A DNA stretch of 64,000 nucleotides from Akkermansia massiliensis (GTDB lineage: Bacteria > Verrucomicrobiota > Verrucomicrobiia > Verrucomicrobiales > Akkermansiaceae): NCBI RefSeq assembly GCF_018847375.1, contig NZ_CP072036.1:1302001-1366000 (forward strand), given 5' to 3'. A program made the translations under genes and the position numbers. This document shows positions 1-7,118 of the stretch, piece by piece. The notes beneath the pieces are model-generated. The model searched no databases. It worked only from the letters and a program-made list of their open reading frames with translations, and was not told the origin of the DNA. Positions within the stretch are counted from its first letter, which is position 1. The number at the start of each line of letters is the position of its first letter.

Positions 1-2
1 AG

Positions 3-611
3 CAACCCGCACAGGGCGGCCGCGACTTCCGCGGCCCCCGCGGACCCCGCCGTGACGGCCAGAATGGCCGCGGACCCCGTGGTCCCCGCCGTGACGGACG
101 CCGTGGCCTCCAGGCTGAAGCTCCCGTGGAAGAAGGCCCCCAGCTCGCTGAAAAGGTTGTGTTCATCAACCGTTGCGCCAAGGTCGTCAAGGGCGGCCGC
201 CGCTTCTCCTTCTCCGCCCTCGTCGTGAGCGGCGACATGGAAGGCCGCGTAGGCTTCGGCTTCGGCAAGGCCAATGAAGTGGCAGACGCCATCCGCAAGG
301 CTACGGAAGCCGCCAAGCGCCAGCTTCGCCCGGTCTCCATCGCCAACGGCACGATTCCGCATGAAGTCTACTCCGAATTCGGCGGCGGCAAGGTGCTCCT
401 GAAGCCCGCCTCCCCCGGTACCGGCCTCATTGCCGGCAACACCATCCGTGCCGTGCTGGAAGCAGCCGGCGTGCGTGACATCGTTGCCAAATCCCTCGGT
501 TCCTCCAACCATGCCAACGTGGTGAAGGCTACCCTGCAGGCTCTCGCTTCCCTGCGCACGAGCGACCAGGTCCTTGCCGACCGCGGCAAGAAGAAGGAAA
601 AGGCCATCTAA
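3..611 (+). CDS. rpsE: 30S ribosomal protein S5 (5' end outside window)
   Basis: This protein is part of the small subunit and helps decoding fidelity. The core (from about base 150: [35 protein letters not shown], then [18 protein letters not shown]) is a clear S5 double-stranded-RNA-binding fold plus C-terminal domain. A GTG at 126 would give 161 aa, but the frame stays open to the window edge and encodes Arg/Gly/Pro-rich sequence with a repeated [10 protein letters not shown] unit, so the true start is probably upstream. Typical bacterial S5 proteins begin only about 15-20 residues before the core, so this one carries a basic N-terminal extension. It is followed by rplO as in spc operons, but without the usual rpmD between them. 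Confidence 0.95.
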   Translation, partial: QPAQGGRDFRGPRGPRRDGQNGRGPRGPRRDGRRGLQAEAPVEEGPQLAEKVVFINRCAKVVKGGRRFSFSALVVSGDMEGRVGFGFGKANEVADAIRKATEAAKRQLRPVSIANGTIPHEVYSEFGGGKVLLKPASPGTGLIAGNTIRAVLEAAGVRDIVAKSLGSSNHANVVKATLQALASLRTSDQVLADRGKKKEKAI

Positions 612-620
612 TCTGACCAG

Positions 621-649
621 GAGGCGGCCGCCCCGTGCCGCCGCCTCCA
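621..649 (+). promoter_or_regulatory. GC-rich hairpin between rpsE and rplO
   Basis: The arms GGAGGCGGC (621-629) and GCCGCCTCC (641-649) are perfectly complementary, with an 11-nt loop. The hairpin lies in the 62-nt gap where rpmD would sit in many bacteria. No T-run follows, so it is more likely an mRNA processing or translation-control structure than a terminator. Confidence 0.4.
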
Positions 650-673
650 CGAAATCCAACCATTGTAAATAAC

Positions 674-1132
674 ATGTTACAGCTTCATACGATTAAGCCC
701 AATCCGGGAGCCAAGCACCGCAGGAAGCGCCTCGGCAACGGGGAAAGCTCCGGTCTCGGCAAGACCTGCGGCAAAGGCAACAAGGGCCAGAAGGCCCGTT
801 CCGGCGGCTCCATCCGCCCGGGATTTGAAGGCGGCCAGATGCCCCTTCACCGCCGTCTGCCCAAGAAGGGGTTCAACAACACCCGCTTCCAGGACAAAAT
901 CCTCATCGTCAACCTCTCCCAGCTCGAACGCGTGTTTGAAGCCGGCGCTACGGTTGATGAAAACACCCTGCGTGCAGCCAAGCTCGTTCAAGGTCCCTGT
1001 GACGCCGTGAAACTTCTCGGCAACGGCACCCTGACCAAAAGCCTGAACGTAGTCGTGGACTTCGTGAGCGCCAGCGCCCGCGAAAAGGTGACTCAGGCCG
1101 GTGGCACCGTCACCGTGCTCAGCGAAGCCTAA
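674..1132 (+). CDS. rplO: 50S ribosomal protein L15
   Basis: L15 is a large-subunit assembly and structural protein. The ATG at 674 gives 152 aa beginning MLQLHTIKPNPGAKHRRKR. This matches the normal L15 start, whereas an upstream GTG at 635 would add 13 unconserved residues. Family hallmarks are the basic Gly-rich N-terminus (GRGxSGxGKTxGKG-like: GNGESSGLGKTCGKGNKGQ), the GFEGGQMPLHRRLPKKGF segment and a C-terminal domain ending in a Gly/Val-rich strand (AGGTVTVL). It sits between rpsE and secY as in the spc operon. Confidence 0.97.
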   Translation: MLQLHTIKPNPGAKHRRKRLGNGESSGLGKTCGKGNKGQKARSGGSIRPGFEGGQMPLHRRLPKKGFNNTRFQDKILIVNLSQLERVFEAGATVDENTLRAAKLVQGPCDAVKLLGNGTLTKSLNVVVDFVSASAREKVTQAGGTVTVLSEA

Positions 1133-1141
1133 TCACATTTG

Positions 1142-1174
1142 GCGAACCGGGTCATGCAGCTTGACCCGGTTCGC
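1142..1174 (+). terminator. Perfect 13-bp hairpin between rplO and secY
   Basis: GCGAACCGGGTCA (1142-1154) pairs perfectly with TGACCCGGTTCGC (1162-1174) across a 7-nt loop, 9 nt after the rplO stop. Only a weak T-rich tail (ATCATTGTGTTT) follows. It is either a partial terminator/attenuator lowering secY relative to ribosomal proteins, or an mRNA stability element. The pairing is seen directly; the role is inferred. Confidence 0.55.
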
Positions 1175-1272
1175 ATCATTGTGTTTACTGTTGCGGTCCC
1201 CATGGATGCCCCGGGTACAAGCCGCCGTGACATGCAAGCCAAGCTGCGCGACAACTTCTATATTACAGGACC

Positions 1273-2775
1273 ATGATATCCGCATTTGCAAACTCCATGA
1301 AAGTACCGGAGCTCAGGCACCGGATTTTGTTCACACTGGCGATGATCGTCGTCGTCCGCCTGGGGGTACAGATACCCCTGCCGGGCATTGACGTCATGGA
1401 GCTGCAGAAAGTGATTGAAGCCTCCGCGAATGCCAGCGGCCCCGGTGCGGGCCTGGCTACCGTGCTGACCATCTTTTCCGGCGGCGGCCTGCAGCAGTGC
1501 GGCATTTTTGCGCTGGGCATCATGCCCTACATCTCCGCTTCCATCATGACCCAGCTCCTTTCCGCGGTGGTTCCCCAGTGGGCCAAGATGGTGCGGGAAG
1601 AGGGCGGCCGCCAGAAGATGACCAAATGGACGCGCGCCATTGCCATCGTCATCGCCATTGTGCAGGGCTGGTTCCTGGTCGGTACATTGGAACATCCGGA
1701 CCGTTTGAAAGCCGTGGGCCTCAATATCCCTCCGGACTGCCAGCTCGTCATTGACCCAGGCATGCAGTTTGCCCTGATGACGGTGCTCATCATGGTGGCG
1801 GGCACCATGTTCCTGATGTGGATAGGCGACCAGATTACGGAGCGCGGCGTCGGCAACGGCGTCTCCCTCATTATTTCCGTCAACATTATCCATGCCCTTC
1901 CGGGCGCGGTGACCCTGGCCTGGAAAACGCTGGTGTACAAGGACGGCGCGGTCGTCCCGATGGGCGCCATGCTGCTCGTGGCCCTGATCGCCTTCCTGAT
2001 TATCGTGGTGGCGCTCGTCGTCACGGTAACGCAGGCCCAGCGGCGCATACCCGTGCAATACGCCAAACGGGTCATGGGCAATAAAATGTTCAACGGCGCC
2101 ACTCAGTACCTGCCGCTCAAGCTCAACTACTCCGGCGTGATGCCCGTCATCTTCGCCACGGCCATCCTGTCCCTTCCGCAGGTGCTCTTCTCCCAGATCG
2201 CCCACTACAACACCACGCTGCAGTGGATCGCCACCAAGATGAATGACTGGATGAACCCCGCTTCCTCCGGCTACTACATCATTTCCGGCCTCATGATCTT
2301 CTTCTTCTCCTACTTCTGGGTGGCTACCATGTTCCAGCCCTCCCAGATCGCGGAAGACCTGAAGCGCAACGGCGGCTACATCCCCGGCATCCGCCCCGGA
2401 CCTCCCACCGCCCTTTTCCTGGACCAGACCATGCAGAGGCTGACCTTTGCCGGTTCCGCATTCCTGACCCTCATCTACTTCCTGCCTTCCCTGCTGAACA
2501 TCGGGGGCAGCATCCCCTACCTGGTCACCCAATTCTTCGGGGGCACCAGCCTTCTGATTCTGGTTGGCGTGCTGCTTGACATGATGCGCCAGGTGGAAAC
2601 CACTCTTCTCTCCCGCAACTACGACGGCTTCCTGAAAAAAGGCAAGCTCAAGGGCAAATACGGTCACATCCAGGGTACCGGAGCCGCCGCAGGCAGCCGC
2701 ACGGTCACCGTCATGTGGGTCGTCATCGCCCTGCTGGTGCTGGCTGGTGCCATCGCCTACAATGCCATGCAGTAA
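1273..2775 (+). CDS. secY: Protein translocase subunit SecY
   Basis: SecY is the central channel of the Sec translocon in the cytoplasmic membrane. The 500-aa product begins MISAFANSMKVPELRHRI and has the SecY signatures VRLGVQIPLPGID, GIFALGIMPYISASIMTQLL and NGVSLII, with about ten transmembrane helices and the cytoplasmic loop RNGGYIPGIRPG between helices 8 and 9. Most SecY proteins are about 430-450 aa. This one is longer, through expanded loops and an extra hydrophobic segment at the C-terminus (about residues 475-497, VMWVVIALLVLAGAIAY) after the usual last cytoplasmic tail. It lies upstream of adk and map, the classic order. Confidence 0.96.
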   Translation: MISAFANSMKVPELRHRILFTLAMIVVVRLGVQIPLPGIDVMELQKVIEASANASGPGAGLATVLTIFSGGGLQQCGIFALGIMPYISASIMTQLLSAVVPQWAKMVREEGGRQKMTKWTRAIAIVIAIVQGWFLVGTLEHPDRLKAVGLNIPPDCQLVIDPGMQFALMTVLIMVAGTMFLMWIGDQITERGVGNGVSLIISVNIIHALPGAVTLAWKTLVYKDGAVVPMGAMLLVALIAFLIIVVALVVTVTQAQRRIPVQYAKRVMGNKMFNGATQYLPLKLNYSGVMPVIFATAILSLPQVLFSQIAHYNTTLQWIATKMNDWMNPASSGYYIISGLMIFFFSYFWVATMFQPSQIAEDLKRNGGYIPGIRPGPPTALFLDQTMQRLTFAGSAFLTLIYFLPSLLNIGGSIPYLVTQFFGGTSLLILVGVLLDMMRQVETTLLSRNYDGFLKKGKLKGKYGHIQGTGAAAGSRTVTVMWVVIALLVLAGAIAYNAMQ

Positions 2776-2807
2776 GGAACGCCATTCCCTCTTCCGAAAG
2801 TAAAGAC

Positions 2808-3458
2808 ATGAAGGATCTCAAGCATTTCATCCTGGTTGGGCCTCCCGCATCCGGCAAAGGAACCCAGGGCCGGTTTCTGGCTGATACTTTCAACCTGAAC
2901 TCCCTGAGCACCGGCTCCCTGCTGCGGCGGGAAGTGGAATCCTGCACGGAGCTGGGACGGAAAGCCCTGGGCTATATGGACAAGGCCATGCTGGTTCCGG
3001 ACGAGATCGTCAACGACATGGTGCGCGGCTGGCTTTCGGAAATGGACAATGACGCGTGGCTGCTGGACGGCTATCCCCGCACGGTTGCGCAGGCGGAAGC
3101 CCTGGACCATTTCCTGACCCAGCGCGGAACCTCCGTGGACGTGGTCGTCTGGATGGACGTAGCCCGGGAACTCATTGAACAGCGCATCATGCACCGCCGG
3201 GAATGCTCCACGTGCGGCCATGTGGTGCAGACGTCGGAAGAGGAATGCTCCAAATGCGGAGGCAAAATGGTCTCCCGCAAGGATGACAACATGGAGGCCT
3301 TCGCCCGCCGCTGGAAAGACTTTGAAGCCATGACGCTGCCCGTAGCCAGGTACTACGAAGCCCGCGGCCTGGTGGTTAAAATGACGGTAACCGAGGAACG
3401 GGAACCTGCCGAGGTTTCCCGCGACCTGGCCCGCAAGCTGGAAGAATACCGGCAATAG
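2808..3458 (+). CDS. adk: Adenylate kinase with zinc-binding LID
   Basis: The enzyme catalyses ATP + AMP = 2 ADP in the cytoplasm. The ATG at 2808 gives 216 aa. The P-loop GPPASGKGT is at residues 11-19, followed by STGSLLR and the DGYPRT nucleotide-monophosphate site at about 87-92. The LID carries Cys133-x2-Cys136 and Cys147-x2-Cys150, a four-cysteine zinc site found in adenylate kinases of many Gram-positive and other bacteria. An upstream in-frame start at 2715 lies inside secY and was rejected. The gene is 32 nt after secY and 13 nt before map, so it is probably co-transcribed. Confidence 0.96.
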   Translation: MKDLKHFILVGPPASGKGTQGRFLADTFNLNSLSTGSLLRREVESCTELGRKALGYMDKAMLVPDEIVNDMVRGWLSEMDNDAWLLDGYPRTVAQAEALDHFLTQRGTSVDVVVWMDVARELIEQRIMHRRECSTCGHVVQTSEEECSKCGGKMVSRKDDNMEAFARRWKDFEAMTLPVARYYEARGLVVKMTVTEEREPAEVSRDLARKLEEYRQ

Positions 3459-3471
3459 AAAGACGAATTCC

Positions 3472-4269
3472 ATGGCAGAACGAATCCACATCAAGTCTCC
3501 CGGCGAGGTTGCCAAGATGCAAAAGGCCGGAGCTGTAACGGCGGAAATCTTGATGGAGATCGGAGCCGAGGTCCAGGCGGGCCGCACCACGCGGGAAATA
3601 GACGACATCGCGCGTGAAATCTTCAAGAAGCACAAGGTAGGCAACTCCTTCTACCAGTACCGCGGGTTCCCCGGCCAGCTCTGCATTTCCATCAATGAGG
3701 AAGTGGTGCACGGCAGCGGCGGTCCGCGCCGCATCCAGAACGGGGATATCGTGAGCCTGGACGTGGGCGCCATTGTGGACGGCTGGCATGGAGACAACGC
3801 CATGACCGTGCCCGTGGGCATGGTGGACCCGGAAAAGCTGCGCCTGCTGGCCGTGACGGAGGAATCCCTGTTCCGTGCCATTGAACTGGTGAGGCCCGGC
3901 GCGCTGCTGGCGGACGTCTGCGCGGCTGTGGAGGGCTTTGTGCGTCCCCGCGGGTACACCGTGGTCAGGGACTTTGTAGGCCATGGCATAGGCCGCCATC
4001 TGCATGAAGAGCCCCAGGTTCCCAACTACCGCCCCCATTACAAGCTTCCGCGCCTGAAAAAGGGCATGGCGCTGGCTATCGAACCGATGGTGAACGCCGG
4101 CAGGCCTTCAGTCAAGATTCTGGATGACGGCTGGACGGTCGTCACGGCGGACGGCAAGCCATCCGCCCACTTTGAACACACGGTCATCGTGACGGACGGG
4201 GCTCCCCTGATTGTGACGGAGCGTCCCCGCATCGCGTTGCCGGAGCAGCTCGGCATCGCCCCTTTGTAA
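3472..4269 (+). CDS. map: Methionine aminopeptidase, type I
   Basis: The enzyme removes the N-terminal Met from nascent proteins in the cytoplasm. In the 265-aa product the five metal ligands fall at Asp97, Asp108, His171, Glu204 and Glu235, the same numbers as in the E. coli enzyme, in the motifs SLDVGA, HGDNAMT, GHGIGR, AIEP and HFEHT. There is no N-terminal zinc/SH3 extension, which makes it a type Ia enzyme. It closes the secY-adk-map run. infA and rpmJ, which often follow, are not here. Confidence 0.97.
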   Translation: MAERIHIKSPGEVAKMQKAGAVTAEILMEIGAEVQAGRTTREIDDIAREIFKKHKVGNSFYQYRGFPGQLCISINEEVVHGSGGPRRIQNGDIVSLDVGAIVDGWHGDNAMTVPVGMVDPEKLRLLAVTEESLFRAIELVRPGALLADVCAAVEGFVRPRGYTVVRDFVGHGIGRHLHEEPQVPNYRPHYKLPRLKKGMALAIEPMVNAGRPSVKILDDGWTVVTADGKPSAHFEHTVIVTDGAPLIVTERPRIALPEQLGIAPL

Positions 4270-4287
4270 CTCCAGCCCCGCAAGGGA

Positions 4288-5361
4288 ATGACGCCGCCGG
4301 ACGCCCAGATTCCCGCTCCCGTAATTCTGGAGAGGACGGCCACGCACCGGATGGTGTGGGTGGATGTGGCCCGTGTGATTGCCTGCATCCTGATTATTGC
4401 AAACCACATGGCCTTCTATTCGGCGGAGCTTTACCGGTGGATATGGGCGGAATTCCTGGCGGCGCGCACTCCCTTTTTCCTGCTGGCGGCGGGTTACTTT
4501 GTGGGGCGCGGTTCGTTCGGTCCGCTGGACGGGGGGCGCCTTTTCCTGTGGAAGCGGAGCTGGTTTCTTCTCCGCCCGTACCTGGTGTGGGGGCTGGCGG
4601 CGGCCGTTCTGATCGGCTGGTCCCCCCTTCATGAATACTACGCCTCCTACCAGCCCATGTATGCATGGCTGAAGGGGGAGGCGGGCAGCGGCTTCTGGTC
4701 CGCCCTCGCGGCGTTCGGCCGCTGCCTGGGCATTGCCGGGCACCCGGTGGACGCCCCCATGTGGTTTCTGCGCGACATCATCATTTATACCGCTGTAGCG
4801 CCCCTCCTGCACCGCATGGGGAACTACATGCTCTGGGTGGGAATCATCATGCTCTCCCTGAACTACTTTGCGCTGGACCTGGCGGATCATGACTATCCTA
4901 TCGCCAACAGCCTGGGCTTTTTCCTGGTGGGGATGTACGTATCCCGTTACTCCCTTCCGTTCCTGACGGAATCCGTGCGCCGGTATGCGGTGCCGTTCCT
5001 GCTTGCCACGCTCGCGCTCACCTGGTGGCTGGTGGGCCACCGGGACCAGCACAACTCCATGCTTATTGCGCTGGGAATGCTGGGGCTGATGTCCCTGGCC
5101 ATCCTGTTCACGGAGTGGTTTCCGCGCGCGGCCAGATGGGTGGCGGGGCTGGCCCCGGCGTGCTTCTTCATCTTCGGCACGCACTACATCGTCATCATCC
5201 TGCTGCGTGAAAGCGGCTGGATTACGTGGAAGGGGGAGGCCTGGGACGTCCTGTGGCTCTGCCTGGTTCCGGTCATCTTCGCCGTGCTGGCGGGGCTCTT
5301 CTTCTGCATGAAAAGGTTTGCCCCGCGCCTGGTTCCCCTACTGGGAGCCTACGGGAAATAG
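4288..5361 (+). CDS. Membrane acyltransferase, family 3-like
   Basis: The 357-aa polytopic protein starts with a short tail and then MVWVDVARVIACILIIANHM, the 'R-x10-H' type first helix of the acyltransferase-3 (OafA/OpgC) family, in which the His after the first helix is catalytically important. About ten hydrophobic helices follow, and the conserved-looking segment FFLLAAGYFVGRG resembles the family's 'FFxxSGF' region. Family members O-acylate surface sugars. The substrate cannot be read here. It begins 18 nt after map on the same strand and may be read from the same transcript. It could instead belong to another membrane family with a similar first helix. Confidence 0.75.
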   Translation: MTPPDAQIPAPVILERTATHRMVWVDVARVIACILIIANHMAFYSAELYRWIWAEFLAARTPFFLLAAGYFVGRGSFGPLDGGRLFLWKRSWFLLRPYLVWGLAAAVLIGWSPLHEYYASYQPMYAWLKGEAGSGFWSALAAFGRCLGIAGHPVDAPMWFLRDIIIYTAVAPLLHRMGNYMLWVGIIMLSLNYFALDLADHDYPIANSLGFFLVGMYVSRYSLPFLTESVRRYAVPFLLATLALTWWLVGHRDQHNSMLIALGMLGLMSLAILFTEWFPRAARWVAGLAPACFFIFGTHYIVIILLRESGWITWKGEAWDVLWLCLVPVIFAVLAGLFFCMKRFAPRLVPLLGAYGK

Positions 5362-5520
5362 CCGCCCTGCAGGGCCGTTCCTCCGGACCGGAAAAGGAGC
5401 CGCGCTTATCTCTTGCCGTCAAAAGGCAAATTCCTTATTCTGCCCCTTGCTGGAACGGGCGGGGATGGCGCTTTTGTCACGCCGCCATTCTTGCTCCACG
5501 GCTGGGAAACAATACATGGT

Positions 5521-7083
5521 ATGGCAATGATTCAAGGCGAGCAGGTTCAGGATTCGGAATTATCAACGCAGGCGGTGATCTACCTGGGGCCGGGCTCCAT
5601 GAGCCTGATGGTGGCTGAGGTGGTTCAGGACAGGATTCGCCTGCTGGACTTTCTCCAGCAGCCCGTGCCCATGGCGCGGGACATCTTCCGTTTCCACCGC
5701 ATTTCCCGGCATACCATGGACCGCTGCGTGCAAATCATCGGAGACTATCTGGAAATTCTCAAGGAATACGGAACCGGCAGCAGGCTTTCCGTCCGGCTCA
5801 TGATCTCCAACATCATTTCCGAGGCGGACAATGTGGACGTGTTCGTCAACCGCATGCACGTGGCCCACGGCCTGCGGGGACGCCGGATTGACGACGGCAA
5901 GATGACGCGCCTCATTTACGTGAAGGTGCAGGAAACGCTGGCACAATACCCGGGATTCAGCAAGAAAAAGGTGCTCGTGGTCCATACGGGGCCGGGCAAT
6001 ACCCGCGTGCTCCTGTTCCAGAAGGGGCGCATCGTGCGCTATTCCTGCTACCGGCTGGGGACGCACCGCACGGGCGAGGCCGTCGGAGAAATAGAATACG
6101 GGGACGATGTGGCGGAACTTTCCCTGCTGCGGGAGCACATGCGCGGGCAGGTGGACCAGATTTGCCTGGATTACGGCGGCGTCAAGGGCCTCGCGGGGCT
6201 TATCGTCATCGGCCAGGAGATGCAGCAGCTCCGTGACCGCCTGGACCCCACGCCGGAAGGCAAGGTGGCGTGTTCCGCCCTGGTGGCGGAAGCGGAACGG
6301 ATGTCCCGCACCACCCTGGAGCAGCGCATGAACGTTTACGGGGCGGACTTTGCCGGGGTGGATTCCCTTCTGCCCGCCGTACTGATGACGGAGATGATTG
6401 CCCGCAGCCTGAACCTGAATGACGTGATCATCCCCGGAAGCGGCTATGACGAGGAATTCTCAAGCAGCCTGATCCGGGCGGAACAGCATCCGGGGGACCT
6501 GGAGGCGGAGGTGCTCCACTTCGCCGGGATTCTAGCGGACAGGTACAAGGCGGACAAGGGGCACCGCGAGCATGTGGCGCGCCTGTGCATGGAAATGTTT
6601 GACCAGCTCCAGGACCTGCACCGCCTTTCCGAGCACGACCGGCTGCTGCTGGAGGTGGCCTCCATCCTGCATGAGGTGGGGTCTTTCATCAGCCAGCAGG
6701 ACCACCAGCTCCATTCCCAGTACATCATCCTGAACAGTGAAATCTTCGGCCTTTCCCGGGACGACGTGGAAACGATCGCCCTGCTGGCCCGCTACCACCG
6801 GCATGAGGTGCCCGCCAATTCCGACCCCATGTACGGGGAGCTGGAGCTGACGGACCGCATGCGCGTAGCCAAGATGGCTGCCATCCTGCGCGTGGCGGAC
6901 GCCCTGGAACGCGGCCATGCCCAGCGCGTGAACGGCGTCCGGGCGCGCATCCGGGGCCGGATGCTGGAGCTGGAGCTCCAGGGCGTGCGTGAAACCGCCG
7001 TGGAAGACCTGGCGCTGCGGCTGAAGGGCGACCTGTTTGCGGACATCTTCGGTTATGACGTCATGCTGGTGCCCCAGCGGTAG
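5521..7083 (+). CDS. Ppx/GppA-like protein with HD-type C-terminal domain, divergent
   Basis: This is a 520-aa homologue of exopolyphosphatase/pppGpp phosphohydrolase: an actin-like N-terminal half followed by an HD-like helical domain (LLLEVASILHEVGSFI, then HSQYIILNSEIFGLS and ETIALLARYHR). The phosphate-binding loops are altered. The usual DLGSNS near the N-terminus reads YLGPGS (residues 21-26), the DxGGGS loop reads HTGPGNT (155-161), and the catalytic-Glu region EEARLI reads DDGKMTRLI. In the C-terminal domain HD reads HE. It directly precedes ppk1, as exopolyphosphatases often do. The start is ATG 5521 (alternative 5527); an upstream TTG at 5413 adds an unconserved leader. Its enzymatic activity is uncertain and a sensor role is possible. 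Confidence 0.8.
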   Translation: MAMIQGEQVQDSELSTQAVIYLGPGSMSLMVAEVVQDRIRLLDFLQQPVPMARDIFRFHRISRHTMDRCVQIIGDYLEILKEYGTGSRLSVRLMISNIISEADNVDVFVNRMHVAHGLRGRRIDDGKMTRLIYVKVQETLAQYPGFSKKKVLVVHTGPGNTRVLLFQKGRIVRYSCYRLGTHRTGEAVGEIEYGDDVAELSLLREHMRGQVDQICLDYGGVKGLAGLIVIGQEMQQLRDRLDPTPEGKVACSALVAEAERMSRTTLEQRMNVYGADFAGVDSLLPAVLMTEMIARSLNLNDVIIPGSGYDEEFSSSLIRAEQHPGDLEAEVLHFAGILADRYKADKGHREHVARLCMEMFDQLQDLHRLSEHDRLLLEVASILHEVGSFISQQDHQLHSQYIILNSEIFGLSRDDVETIALLARYHRHEVPANSDPMYGELELTDRMRVAKMAAILRVADALERGHAQRVNGVRARIRGRMLELELQGVRETAVEDLALRLKGDLFADIFGYDVMLVPQR

Positions 7084-7118
7084 GCCGATTCAAGAAACTT
7101 CCATCCCTTATTTTCTCC

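Noticed and set aside
1258..2667. 469-codon minus-strand frame antisense to secY
   Set aside because: Same cause; composition is low-complexity His/Gln/Gly and no signature is present.
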